A stretch of DNA of 64,000 nt from Hymenobacter jejuensis. Lineage in GTDB: Bacteria > Bacteroidota > Bacteroidia > Cytophagales > Hymenobacteraceae. The position numbers and the translations under genes are program-made. Below the pieces are notes generated by a model. It searched no databases and had not been told where the DNA came from. It saw only the letters and a program-made list of their open reading frames with translations. The stretch is from assembly GCF_006337165.1 (NCBI RefSeq), contig NZ_CP040896.1, positions 3,410,001 through 3,474,000 of the forward strand. Direction: 5' to 3'. Below, one piece after another: positions 43,901-51,335 of the stretch. Within the stretch, counting starts at the first letter, position 1, and every line of letters starts with the position of its first letter.

Positions 43901-44118
43901 ACTACGTTACCTGTAGAAACGTTTGTAAGCGTAAAGCGACCTTCAGCGTTGGTCTGGGTGCCGTTGGTAGTGCCTTTCACCACCACGTTCACCCCCGGAA
44001 TGGGCGACTTATCAGCAGCACCCGTCACAACCCCCGTAATGGTGCGGGCTGTTTGGGCGTAGCTTCGGGGCGCCAGCAGCACGCCGAGAGCTAAGAAAAA
44101 CCATAAAAGTTTTTTCAT
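40963..44118 (-). CDS. SusC/RagA-family TonB-linked outer-membrane transporter
   Basis: A 1051-residue protein. The signal peptide (1 to about 21, ending RSYAQ) is followed by a carboxypeptidase-regulatory-like domain (ITGVVTGAADKSPIPGVNVV to VFSFVGYTPQE, about 26-85). The SusC plug has VVVTGYNIAQDRREI, VVNALQGKVAGVNITS, IVIRGGTSLDGNNQPLFVID and ITVLKGPAAAALYG, and a 22-strand-type barrel ends in GVDMGLRVNF, a normal C-terminal beta signal. With SusD it imports oligomers using TonB energy. It is the first gene of the operon 44118-37986 and is divergent from two HGSNAT-like acyltransferase genes. Confidence 0.96.
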   Translation of the reverse strand: MKKLLWFFLALGVLLAPRSYAQTARTITGVVTGAADKSPIPGVNVVVKGTTNGTQTNAEGRFTLTNVSTGNVVVFSFVGYTPQERAVDDGSTYNVSLATDTRSLSEVVVTGYNIAQDRREIVTSVQTVAAKDIIDSRQTNVVNALQGKVAGVNITSSGGGAGEGAAIVIRGGTSLDGNNQPLFVIDGMIMDNSSFQESTAPGGGSQFNGLLGRSVGASNRAGDINPEDIASITVLKGPAAAALYGLNAANGAVIITTKKGKSGATTLNFRTQFSVDEVNRLPKMQDQYQRGSGGITDLTTRNSWGPRFAPGQAIYNNLEDFFQKGYTYQNFLNMSGGSDKASFFVSASNLEQSGVTPQSHFDKTTVRASGTAQISPKVAVTGSAQYINSGAERPLQGPGLLTTAGTSSGGFMLSLLNWPRNDDARNYLNPDGSRRRLLPLGSGTDADADNAYWSVEKNPQTERINRFIGNTQLSFTPFKWLTLSHNIGTDFYTSRSQSVRAVGTSQVSNQNGGLAYTVDQTRLLTATTLATFTHRFNENFNGSLVIGNTIEQNRSDVVDYIGLVFQNQDFIGLNNTANRSALERNSIRRLIGNFARANVTLFDQVFVELQGRYDQSSTLPRPSEGKNFGKGFAYGSLGLGYEFTKTLGLDQNPILNYGKLRASIAEVGRDTGPYRVESPLTTNTYIGGGFRNDFFGSNPILKPEHTRSYEGGINLQFLKNRLGLDFNYYYTRTRDQLIAPRVSQATGFILQYINGGVVTNQGQELAINGTPVKTPSGFTWDVLLNFYHNTNRTESLPFPLTVVYQSDAFITNVHQGGAFPGRPITGVAATDFNRVTDRNSPDFGKIIIGANGYPSANPTFVYAGNRAPRYTVQLTNTFTYKGLSLTSLLDFRKGGVVVNGNDLYQTSVGTAERTLDRYKQVVFDGVVATTNPDGTVTYAPNTRPVELTQSYFVSTLSNVGTAFVEDASWARLRYVTLSYALPATMLGNSKFIKGVELSVTGRNLVLLTKYSGADPETAAAGAGVRGGGSNGFDYGNVPATRGVDMGLRVNF

Positions 44119-44549
44119 AGGGAAAGAATGGAAATGAAGAAAAGGAAGAAGTTTAGAAATGCGAAAGGCCGAAATTCACTGGATGTGCGCAGTTGAATTC
44201 CGGCCAGAAGATGTCCGAAGGAAAAGATAGCCCAAACAACACAAGCTGTTGATTCTCACAAATAACCAGGCTTACGACTTGCCGAAGAAGAAGGGATTCT
44301 GACGCTTAAACAAGGATTTTGGGGCCTTGCAATCTCAAAGGAAAGGTTTTAAAGCTAATACGCTGCAAAAGTCCAGTCAACTATATATGTAATTTAATTC
44401 AGGAATACTTAGCTTTTGAATACCGGCTGCTGACAGCCGACCTTTCTTTTAAACTATTTCTTGATAAGCAGAATCTTACATTCGGCGCGGCAAAGCGGCC
44501 GCACTCCGGCAAGCTGGCGCAGACTTCCTCTTAACGTTCTAAACTCCTC
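44119..44549. other. divergent intergenic region of susC and acyltransferase genes
   Basis: About 430 bases with no supported gene. It is AT-rich in its right half and contains one copy of the AT-rich element (44451-44480). A 71-codon open frame (44319-44534) has no family features. Both promoters and any operon regulation must lie here; no clear promoter box was identified. Confidence 0.45.
44451..44480 (-). repeat. AT-rich 27-bp element, copy 18
   Basis: On the minus strand: GTAAGATTCTGCTTATCAAG then AAATAGTTT, upstream of the acyltransferase gene. Its first bases resemble the in-gene copy at 44836. Confidence 0.6.
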
Positions 44550-45731
44550 ATGCAAACTACCACCCAGGCCGCCGTCGAAACGACGGGTGCAGTGCCGCTG
44601 GCCGAAGCCTCCCAGCCCGGCCGGCTGATCTCCTTGGATGTGTTTCGAGGCCTCACCGTGATGGCCATGATTCTGGTGAACAACCCCGGCGATTGGGGCC
44701 ACATCTACGCGCCTCTGGAGCACGCCGTCTGGAACGGCTGCACGCCCACCGACCTAATTTTCCCGTTCTTCCTGTTCATCGTCGGGGTGTCGTTGGTGTA
44801 CGCCCTCGATACGGCCCGTCGTAATCGTGATCAGCATAATAAATTGATAATCAAAATCTTACGAAGGTCGGCGATTTTGTATGGGTTGGGCTTATTTTCG
44901 GCCCTGTTTCCGGCTTTTGACTTCACCACCGTCCGCATTCCGGGGGTGCTGGCGCGCATTGCGCTGGTATTTCTGATCTGCGGCATACTCTTTCTCAAAA
45001 CCACCTGGCGCCAGCAGGCCTGGCTGCTGATTGGCATTTTGGTAGGCTACAACCTGCTGATGCAAGTGGTGCCAGTGCCCGGCGTTGGGCCGGCCAACCT
45101 AGAGCCAGCCACCAACTTGGGCGCTTGGCTCGACCGCCTGCTCCTCGGCGAAGCCCACCTCTGGAAGCAAAGCAAAACCTGGGACCCCGAGGGAATTCTG
45201 GGAACGCTGCCAGCCGTTGGCACGGGCTTATTGGGCATGCTCACGGCGCAGTGGCTGCGGCGGCGCACCGTGGACGCGGCCACGAAAGTAGCGTGGCTTT
45301 TTGTAGCCGCCGGGGCGGCCATCGTGCTGGGCATGATCTGGAATGGGTGGTTTCCCATCAACAAAGCCCTCTGGACGAGTTCTTACGTGCTCTACGTCGG
45401 CGGTATTGCGGCGGCTGGCTTAGCCGCGCTGTATTGGCTGTGCGACGTGCAAGGCTACCGTGGCGCCTGGACCAAGCCGTTTTTGGTGTACGGCGTCAAT
45501 GCCATTACTGTGTTCTTCCTGTCGGGGCTGGTGCCACGTTTACTCAATATGATTAAGCTGCGGGAGGCCAACGGCCAAGAGGTGGGCCTGCGCACCTGGC
45601 TGTATGACACGTTATTCGTCCCGAATTTCAGCCCGATCAATGCCTCCTTGGCCGGTGCTATTGTCTGCGTTCTGATCTGGTTGGGTATTCTGTGGGTGAT
45701 GTATCAAAAGCGCATCATCATCAAGGTCTGA
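44550..45731 (+). CDS. HGSNAT-like membrane acyltransferase, copy 1
   Basis: A 393-residue multi-pass protein of the heparan-alpha-glucosaminide N-acetyltransferase-like group (also called DUF5009). RLISLDVFRGLTVM (about 26-39), NNPGDWGHIYAPLEHAVWNG, then DLIFPFFLFIVGVS are the family's opening, with the proposed catalytic His within the second motif. About ten helices follow. Lysosomal HGSNAT moves acetyl groups across the membrane to glucosamine; bacterial members may modify amino sugars, but the substrate is unproven. A paralogue follows on the same strand. Codons 96-105 (QHNKLIIKIL) form an in-frame copy of the AT-rich element absent from the paralogue. Confidence 0.9.
   Translation: MQTTTQAAVETTGAVPLAEASQPGRLISLDVFRGLTVMAMILVNNPGDWGHIYAPLEHAVWNGCTPTDLIFPFFLFIVGVSLVYALDTARRNRDQHNKLIIKILRRSAILYGLGLFSALFPAFDFTTVRIPGVLARIALVFLICGILFLKTTWRQQAWLLIGILVGYNLLMQVVPVPGVGPANLEPATNLGAWLDRLLLGEAHLWKQSKTWDPEGILGTLPAVGTGLLGMLTAQWLRRRTVDAATKVAWLFVAAGAAIVLGMIWNGWFPINKALWTSSYVLYVGGIAAAGLAALYWLCDVQGYRGAWTKPFLVYGVNAITVFFLSGLVPRLLNMIKLREANGQEVGLRTWLYDTLFVPNFSPINASLAGAIVCVLIWLGILWVMYQKRIIIKV
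44836..44863 (-). repeat. AT-rich 27-bp element, copy 19, inside the acyltransferase gene
   Basis: On the minus strand: GTAAGATTTTGATTATCAA then TTTATTAT, one of the best matches to the family. It is in frame and encodes NKLIIKIL. The tandem paralogue has the unrelated TNAMLRVG at the same place. Confidence 0.75.
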
Positions 45732-45775
45732 CCGCGGATTGGGATGCATCCACTCAATGGGTGTATAATAATTCA

Positions 45776-45802
45776 CAAGTATCTTATTATCAAATAGTTA
45801 TA
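45776..45802 (+). repeat. AT-rich 27-bp element, copy 20
   Basis: CAAGTATCTTATTATCAA then ATAGTTATA, ending five bases before the GTG start at 45808, where a ribosome-binding region would lie. Confidence 0.75.
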
Positions 45803-45807
45803 GTAAA

Positions 45808-46986
45808 GTGCAATCTGCTACGCAAGACGCGCAACAACTTACTGCCGCCACTCCCATAGCCGAAGCTTCCGGCCGCCTGCTTTCGCTCGATGTGTTTCGG
45901 GGCATGGCGGTGCTGCTCATGCTGCTGGTGAATAACCCCGGCGACTGGAACCACTACGTCACGCCGTTTAAGCACGTCGCCTGGAACGGCTGCCGTGCCG
46001 CCGACTTAGTGTATCCGGCGTTTCTGTTCATCGTGGGCGTGTCGTTGGTGTACGCCTTGGGTAGCGTCCGGAATCAGCCGGAGCGGCACACCAACGCCAT
46101 GCTGCGCGTGGGGCGCCGCGCAGTAACCATCTGCCTGATAGGGCTTTTGATAAGCTTGCTGCCACATTTCTACTTCACCTCCTTCCGCATTCCGGGCGTG
46201 TTGCAGCGCATTGCGGTGGTGTATTTAGTGTGTAGCCTCCTGTTTCTAAAAACGACTTGGCGCACACAGGCTTGGCTGACCGTAGGGATCTTGTTGCTAT
46301 ACAGTGTGTTGCTACAAGTAGTGCCGGTTCCCGGAATTGGTCCCGCTAACCTAGAGCCTTCCACAAACCTCGGGGCTTGGCTTGACCGGCTTGTATTCGG
46401 GAAAAGCCACCTATTCGACGACCAAAAGGCTTGGGACCCCGAAGGACTGCTCAGCACCTTGCCGGCCATCGGAACCGGCTTATTGGGCATGCTCACGGCG
46501 CGGTGGCTGCGGCGGCGCACCGTGGACGCGGCCACGAAAGTGGCGTGGCTGTTTGTGGCAGGTGGGGCCGGCATCGTGCTGGGTATGATCTGGAACGGGT
46601 GGTTTCCGATCAATAAAAACCTCTGGACCAGCTCGTTTGTGCTCTACGTGGGGGGCATCAGCATTGTGGTGCTGGCGGCGCTGTATTGGCTGTGCGACGT
46701 GCAGGGCTACCGCGGTGCCTGGACCAAGATTTTTCTGGTGTGCGGCGTGAACGCGTTGCCGGTTTTCTTCTTCACCGAAGCCCTCGAACGCCTCTGGACG
46801 CGCCTGAAAATGCACAACGCCGCTGGCGAAAAGGTGTACCCGCGCGACTGGCTCTACGACACGTTCTTCGTCCCGACTTTCTCGAACCCCTATCATGCCT
46901 CGCTGGCGTGGGCACTGCTCTATACAGCAATTTGCGTCGCGATTTTGTGGGTATCATATCGGCGGCACATCATTATCAAAGTCTGA
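45808..46986 (+). CDS. HGSNAT-like membrane acyltransferase, copy 2
   Basis: A 392-residue paralogue of the preceding gene product, with the same helical plan (RLLSLDVFRGMAVLLM, NNPGDWNHYVTPFKHVAWNG, DLVYPAFLFIVGVS). The GTG start at 45808 is supported because MQSATQDAQQLTAATPIAEA aligns with MQTTTQAAVETTGAVPLAEA of copy 1, which begins with ATG. An internal 74-bp stretch (46477-46550) differs from copy 1 (45225-45298) at only two sites, silent positions included, hinting at gene conversion. The 76-base gap between the genes is almost filled by an AT-rich element. They are probably cotranscribed. Confidence 0.9.
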   Translation: MQSATQDAQQLTAATPIAEASGRLLSLDVFRGMAVLLMLLVNNPGDWNHYVTPFKHVAWNGCRAADLVYPAFLFIVGVSLVYALGSVRNQPERHTNAMLRVGRRAVTICLIGLLISLLPHFYFTSFRIPGVLQRIAVVYLVCSLLFLKTTWRTQAWLTVGILLLYSVLLQVVPVPGIGPANLEPSTNLGAWLDRLVFGKSHLFDDQKAWDPEGLLSTLPAIGTGLLGMLTARWLRRRTVDAATKVAWLFVAGGAGIVLGMIWNGWFPINKNLWTSSFVLYVGGISIVVLAALYWLCDVQGYRGAWTKIFLVCGVNALPVFFFTEALERLWTRLKMHNAAGEKVYPRDWLYDTFFVPTFSNPYHASLAWALLYTAICVAILWVSYRRHIIIKV

Positions 46987-47039
46987 AGCAAGTAGCCGCC
47001 CGCCGCGCCGGAATCCGGTTTTTCTCGTACCTCTGTGGT

Positions 47040-47537
47040 ATGAAGAAGAACCTGTTCGTTCTCGCCGCCAGCTTGTTGCTGGCTGCGCCGGCCGCTCTGG
47101 CCCAAACCACCGCGACTCCCGCAGTTTCCGCCACTACGGCCGTTTCGGCCGGTCAGCGCAAAGCTGCGGAAGAACTCCTGACCAACATGAAAGCCGAGGC
47201 CAACATCAATTCGGCCGTCGATCAAATGCTGACCATGCAGATTCAGCAGCGGCCCGAAATGAAGGCCGTAGAACCCGAAATGCGCTCTTTTCTTACCAAA
47301 TACATGAGTTGGCCCGTCATCAAAGACGACATGGTGGCCCTGTACGCCCGCGAATTCACGGAGAAAGAATTGCGCGACATCAACAAGTTTTACCAGACGC
47401 CGGCCGGGCAGAAGTTCGTGTCGAAGCAAAGCACCCTCATGCAAGCCGGCATGGAAATCGGGCAGCGCCGGGTGCAGGAAAACCTGCCCGAGCTGCAAAA
47501 AATGATCGAAACCAAGATGAAGCCCGCCGGGCAATAA
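47040..47537 (+). CDS. DUF2059 family exported protein
   Basis: A 165-residue protein from the ATG at 47040, which opens a signal peptide (MKKNLFVLAASLLLAAPAAL, ending ALAQ). The mature part is helical: QRKAAEELLTNMKAEANINS, MVALYAREFTEKELRDINKF, and YQTPAGQKFVSKQSTLMQA, the core of DUF2059. The family occurs in the periplasm of many Gram-negative bacteria and has no proven function. It lies 53 bases after the acyltransferase gene on the same strand and could be read through with it. Confidence 0.9.
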   Translation: MKKNLFVLAASLLLAAPAALAQTTATPAVSATTAVSAGQRKAAEELLTNMKAEANINSAVDQMLTMQIQQRPEMKAVEPEMRSFLTKYMSWPVIKDDMVALYAREFTEKELRDINKFYQTPAGQKFVSKQSTLMQAGMEIGQRRVQENLPELQKMIETKMKPAGQ

Positions 47538-47578
47538 TGTCCGAACCACGGATTTTGTGGACGGCTTCCTTGCTTACT

Positions 47579-47607
47579 TAACAAATTATTGATTATTAGA
47601 TAGTTAC
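47579..47607 (-). repeat. AT-rich 27-bp element, copy 21
   Basis: On the minus strand: GTAACTATCTAATAATCAA then TAATTTGTTA, between the DUF2059 stop and the terminator. Confidence 0.75.
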
Positions 47608-47620
47608 TGGTGAAATGAGC

Positions 47621-47661
47621 CAACAAAAAAGCCTTGGCAAACTGCCAAGGCTTTTTTGTTG
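47621..47661. terminator. bidirectional terminator, DUF2059 / acyl-CoA ligase genes
   Basis: Perfect 19-bp arms CAACAAAAAAGCCTTGGCA with loop AAC, with T runs on both sides, between convergent stops at 47537 and 47734. Confidence 0.9.
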
Positions 47662-47733
47662 CAGGACTTATAGCAGAACAGCAATCTTCCACAAAATCCG
47701 TAAAAATCCGCTCCATCCGCCAGAATCCGTGGT

Positions 47734-49356
47734 TCAGAAGGAATAGTCCGCGAAATCCTGCCGGAGTTTGGTTTTCAGGAGCTTGCCGGTGGCAGTGTGC
47801 GGAAGTTGTTCCACAAACTCCACGGCGTTGGGTATCCACCAATGGGCCACTTTGCCTTCGTAAAAGGCCAACAACTCTTCCTGGCTTACTTGCGCGTCGG
47901 GCTTACGCACAACAACCAGTAGCGGGCGCTCGCTCCATTTGGGGTGTGGCACGCCAATGACGGCCGCTTCGGCGACGGCGGGATGCGCGATAGCTAGGTT
48001 TTCCAAGTCGATGGAGCTGATCCATTCGCCGCCCGATTTGATCACGTCCTTCGAGCGATCGGTAATTTGCATGAAACCGTTGGGGTCGATGGTGGCTACG
48101 TCGCCGGTTCGAAACCAGCCGCTTTTGGTTAGCTCGCCGGGGTGCTCGGCGCGGAAGTAGTCGCCGACAATAAACGGACCGCGCACCAGCAAATCGCCAA
48201 ACGCGACGCCGTCGTGGGGCAGTTCATTGCCGGCATCGTCCACGATCTTCATATCGACGCCAAAGATGGCGCGGCCTTGCTTGGTTTGAATTGCAAATTG
48301 CTCATCATCAGATAGTTGCAAATGCAGTGCTTTGAGCGTGCAAACCGTGCCCAGCGGGCTGGTTTCGGTCATGCCCCACGCGTGTCGGATCTGGACGCCC
48401 AGCTCTTCGTCGAACGCTTTCAGCAGCGCCGGTGGGCAGGATGCGCCGCCCACAATCATTTGGCGCAGCGTCGAGAACTGGGCTTTTTGTTGGCGCATAA
48501 ACGTCAGCAGCCCAAACCAGATGGTAGGCACACCGGCACTGAACGTAACCTGCTCTTGTTCAAAGAGTTCGTACAGACTAGCCGCATCCAGACCTGGGCC
48601 GGGCAGTACGAGTTTGCACCCGTTCAGGGCAGCCATGTAGGGCGAGCCCCACGCGTTGACGTGAAACATGGGCACGACCGGCAAAACCACGTCGCGGGCC
48701 GAGCAGTTGAAGCAATCGGGCAGCGAAGCCGCATAGCTGTGCAGCAACGTGGAGCGGTGCGAGTAAAGCACGCCTTTGGGCTCGTCGGTGGTGCCGGAAG
48801 TGTAGCACAGCGAGGAGGCCGTATTTTCATCAAACACCGGCCACTCGTAGTCATCGGACTGAGCGTCAAGCAATTCTTCGTAGCAAAGCAAGCCCGGCAA
48901 CGACGATTTGGCGGGCATGTTGGCGCGGTCGGTCATAAGCACCCAGCCCAACACCGTGGGGCAATGCGGCGCCAGCTTCTCGGCCAGCGGCAGAAACGTA
49001 AGGTCGAGAAAAATGTAGCGGTCTTCGGCGTGGTTGATGATGAACACTAGTTGCTCCGCAAACAACCGCGGGTTGATGGTATGGCACACCGCGCCCATGC
49101 CCGAAATGCCATAATACAGCTCGAAATGACGGTAGTTGTTCCAGGCCAGCGTTCCGATGCGGTCGCTCATCTGGATGCCCAGGGCCGTAAGAGCGTTAGC
49201 GAGTTGCTTCGAGCGCCGGTGCGCGTCGGCGTAGGTGTAGCGGTGGATGCCGCCTTCGGTCTTTCGCGACACAATTTCGGTGTCGCGGTGCCATTTAGCG
49301 GCGTGCTCGATCAGCCCTGCGATGCGCAGCGGCTGGTTCATCATCAGACCCAGCAT
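47734..49356 (-). CDS. long-chain fatty acid--CoA ligase (AMP-forming)
   Basis: A 540-residue ANL-superfamily ligase. The AMP-binding P-loop is [20 protein letters not shown] (about 186-205), followed by [40 protein letters not shown] and [20 protein letters not shown]. The C-terminal swing domain carries the catalytic Lys in [13 protein letters not shown]. It activates medium or long acyl chains as acyl-CoA in the cytoplasm. It resembles the group that takes medium- to long-chain acids in beta-oxidation (FadD3/AlkK-like); the exact chain length cannot be read. It is monocistronic. One in-frame copy of the AT-rich element lies near codon 347. Confidence 0.94.
   Translation of the reverse strand: MLGLMMNQPLRIAGLIEHAAKWHRDTEIVSRKTEGGIHRYTYADAHRRSKQLANALTALGIQMSDRIGTLAWNNYRHFELYYGISGMGAVCHTINPRLFAEQLVFIINHAEDRYIFLDLTFLPLAEKLAPHCPTVLGWVLMTDRANMPAKSSLPGLLCYEELLDAQSDDYEWPVFDENTASSLCYTSGTTDEPKGVLYSHRSTLLHSYAASLPDCFNCSARDVVLPVVPMFHVNAWGSPYMAALNGCKLVLPGPGLDAASLYELFEQEQVTFSAGVPTIWFGLLTFMRQQKAQFSTLRQMIVGGASCPPALLKAFDEELGVQIRHAWGMTETSPLGTVCTLKALHLQLSDDEQFAIQTKQGRAIFGVDMKIVDDAGNELPHDGVAFGDLLVRGPFIVGDYFRAEHPGELTKSGWFRTGDVATIDPNGFMQITDRSKDVIKSGGEWISSIDLENLAIAHPAVAEAAVIGVPHPKWSERPLLVVVRKPDAQVSQEELLAFYEGKVAHWWIPNAVEFVEQLPHTATGKLLKTKLRQDFADYSF
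48294..48324 (-). repeat. AT-rich element, copy 22, inside the acyl-CoA ligase gene
   Basis: On the minus strand: TTGCAACTATCTGATGATGA then GCAATTTG. It matches the intergenic copy at 47579 at about 20 of 27 positions. In frame it encodes LQLSDDEQF. Confidence 0.5.
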
Positions 49357-49689
49357 ATGGAGTTGCGTTAGGTGGGAAATGCCCGGTGGAAGGCACTTTC
49401 CAAGCTAAAGAAAACCCAACTGATAAACGAGCCTGCGCAGCGTTTTTCGCCTTACTGGAAAACCGCGCAACCTAGCTTCTGCTAGTCAAATACAGGGTAA
49501 AGAATAGGTATTGTTCTATATAGTATTGAAATGGTACCAGAGGCATTGACACAGAAAAGCGAGCCATTCGCATAGGCTTAAGCTCAGGCGAGCGATAAGC
49601 CCGGCACGGGGGTACAGGGTAGGGTAAGTTTGTAATGGATTTGGTGCTCACTGTCAAGGGCTTACTTCATTTTTAACTGCTTTTGCCGC
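49357..49689. other. divergent intergenic region, no gene seen
   Basis: About 330 bases between the acyl-CoA ligase start and the L,D-transpeptidase start. Short open frames have no family features, and no strong hairpin or repeat element is present. Promoters for both genes are expected here. Confidence 0.4.
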
Positions 49690-51171
49690 ATGTTTCCTAG
49701 CCTTCTACTTCGCTTTGGTCATTCTCTCGCCGTTGGCGGGCTGGTTTTCTTGATGAGCTTTTCGATGGGTACGCCCTTTATTCCGGCGTCTGCTGGTGAG
49801 GTGGGGGCCATGCCGCATTCCGCACAATTGCCTGCGGACCTGTCGGCTGCGCTGCGCGAGATCTGCACTGCCTCCGCTTTGCATACCACGGATGCCGTTA
49901 CGGAACAGGTGCAGCAGTTCTATACGTTGGGAGGCTATGCGCCGGTGTGGACAAATGAAAACGGGCCAACTGACAATGCACGGGCAGGTTTGCAGTTGCT
50001 GGTCGCGGCCCAGCGCTACGGCCTGAAGCCGGCCGAGTACGAAGCGGCCCCGTTGCGCAGCTTGCTGGATTCGTTGCAGGCAAACCCGGCTCAGCTGCAA
50101 CAGCGCCTGACCGCCGAAGTTCGCCTGACCACGGCGCTCCTCCGCTTCTCCCAGCATCTTTACCGGGGGCGCATAGAGAATAGCTCAGTGCGCGCCGTGC
50201 AGATGTCGGAAGAGCAACCCTTTGAGGCTGCTGCTCACCTGAGCCAAGCCCTGCACAGCGAGCGGTTTGCACAGCAACTGCTCACAGCCCAGCCCAACAG
50301 CCGCAGCTACGTGCGGTTGCTGGCTGCCTGGCAGCGTTTGTTGCAATCGGACACGGCTGCTGCCCGTAAAATGGCGCTTCCAGTGGCCCTCAATCTGGAG
50401 CGCTTGCGCTGGGAGCCCCGCGTTGACTCGCTCTATTTGGTTGTCAATATCCCGGCTTACAGCCTGCAAGTAGTACGCGGCGCGCAAGTGGTTCGCAGTC
50501 ACCGCGTGGTAGTGGGCAAAATTGAAACCCCGACGCCTGAGATGTATAGCAAGCTGAGCTTTTTCCAGACGGCTCCCGAATGGCGCATGCCCCAGAGCAT
50601 TGCTACGAAAGAAGTGTTGCCAAAGCTGAAGCGCGACCGCGGCTACTTGGCTTCCAAGGGCTTTCGCCTCTACGACCAAGCCGGCGATCGGGTAGATGCT
50701 TCAGAAGTGAACTGGAGCAAAATATCGCCGGCAAACTTCGCTTTCCAGATTCGCCAAGCGCCTTCTTCGCGCAACGCGTTGGGCAATGTGGTGTTCCGGT
50801 TTGCCAATCCTTACGAGATTTACCTGCACGACACGCCTGCCAAAGAAGCTTTTCAGGCTAATTACCGTGCCCTCAGCCACGGTTGCATCCGGTTGCAACA
50901 TGCTTCGGACCTGGCCCGCTTCCTGTTGACGCGCGATAGCCAGCGCACCAAAGCCGATCGCGTAGAGCAGATGGAAAACAGCATTGACGAAGGCGAAACC
51001 AAATCTTTTGGGTTACGTGCCGCAGTTCCGCTGATGGTTCGCTACCAAACCCTCGACGCCGACGGCGCTCAGCTTCGCCAGTTGCCCGACATCTACCACC
51101 GCGACGAAACATTGGCCAGAGCCTGGGAAGGCGCCCCGGTTGAATTTGCCAGCGCAGCCACGGCCCAATAG
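49690..51171 (+). CDS. L,D-transpeptidase (YcbB/LdtD-like)
   Basis: A 493-residue envelope enzyme. The N-terminal hydrophobic segment (about 8-30) is a signal or anchor. A scaffold domain (QFYTLGGYAPVWTNENGPTD, ARAGLQLLVAAQRYGLKPAEY) is as in YcbB proteins. The YkuD catalytic domain (about 255-420) has LYLVVNIPAYSLQVVRG and the active site HDTPAKEAF to SHGCIRLQHASDLA, with the nucleophile Cys and its His. It makes 3-3 crosslinks in peptidoglycan or ties proteins to it. It is convergent with a NagZ-type GH3/beta-lactamase fusion gene. Confidence 0.94.
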   Translation: MFPSLLLRFGHSLAVGGLVFLMSFSMGTPFIPASAGEVGAMPHSAQLPADLSAALREICTASALHTTDAVTEQVQQFYTLGGYAPVWTNENGPTDNARAGLQLLVAAQRYGLKPAEYEAAPLRSLLDSLQANPAQLQQRLTAEVRLTTALLRFSQHLYRGRIENSSVRAVQMSEEQPFEAAAHLSQALHSERFAQQLLTAQPNSRSYVRLLAAWQRLLQSDTAAARKMALPVALNLERLRWEPRVDSLYLVVNIPAYSLQVVRGAQVVRSHRVVVGKIETPTPEMYSKLSFFQTAPEWRMPQSIATKEVLPKLKRDRGYLASKGFRLYDQAGDRVDASEVNWSKISPANFAFQIRQAPSSRNALGNVVFRFANPYEIYLHDTPAKEAFQANYRALSHGCIRLQHASDLARFLLTRDSQRTKADRVEQMENSIDEGETKSFGLRAAVPLMVRYQTLDADGAQLRQLPDIYHRDETLARAWEGAPVEFASAATAQ

Positions 51172-51190
51172 TATTTTCTTGTATAATATA

Positions 51191-51216
51191 TAAAACACTG
51201 ATTATCAATACAATGT
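51191..51216 (+). repeat. AT-rich 27-bp element, copy 23
   Basis: TAAAACACTGATTATCAATA then CAATGT, 19 bases after the transpeptidase stop and before the hairpin. Confidence 0.68.
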
Positions 51217-51256
51217 AAAGGCCGGGCATTTGTATGTGAGATGTACAAGAGCGGTA

Positions 51257-51319
51257 TACAGGCCGCAAGCCCTTGTTCTGGTGTACCATGCGCACCAGAA
51301 CAAGGGCTTGCGGCCTGTA
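51257..51319. terminator. long hairpin between convergent cell-wall genes
   Basis: Perfect 27-bp arms (51257-51283 and 51293-51319; TACAGGCCGCAAGCCCTTG...) with a 9-base loop, between stops at 51171 and 51336. The following T run on the plus strand is short (GCGTTTTAA). Confidence 0.78.
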
Positions 51320-51335
51320 AGCGTTTTAACCCCGT

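Noticed and set aside
44319..44534. 71-codon plus-strand frame upstream of the acyltransferase gene
   Set aside because: It lies in an AT-rich promoter-type region, includes an AT-rich element, and has no recognisable features.
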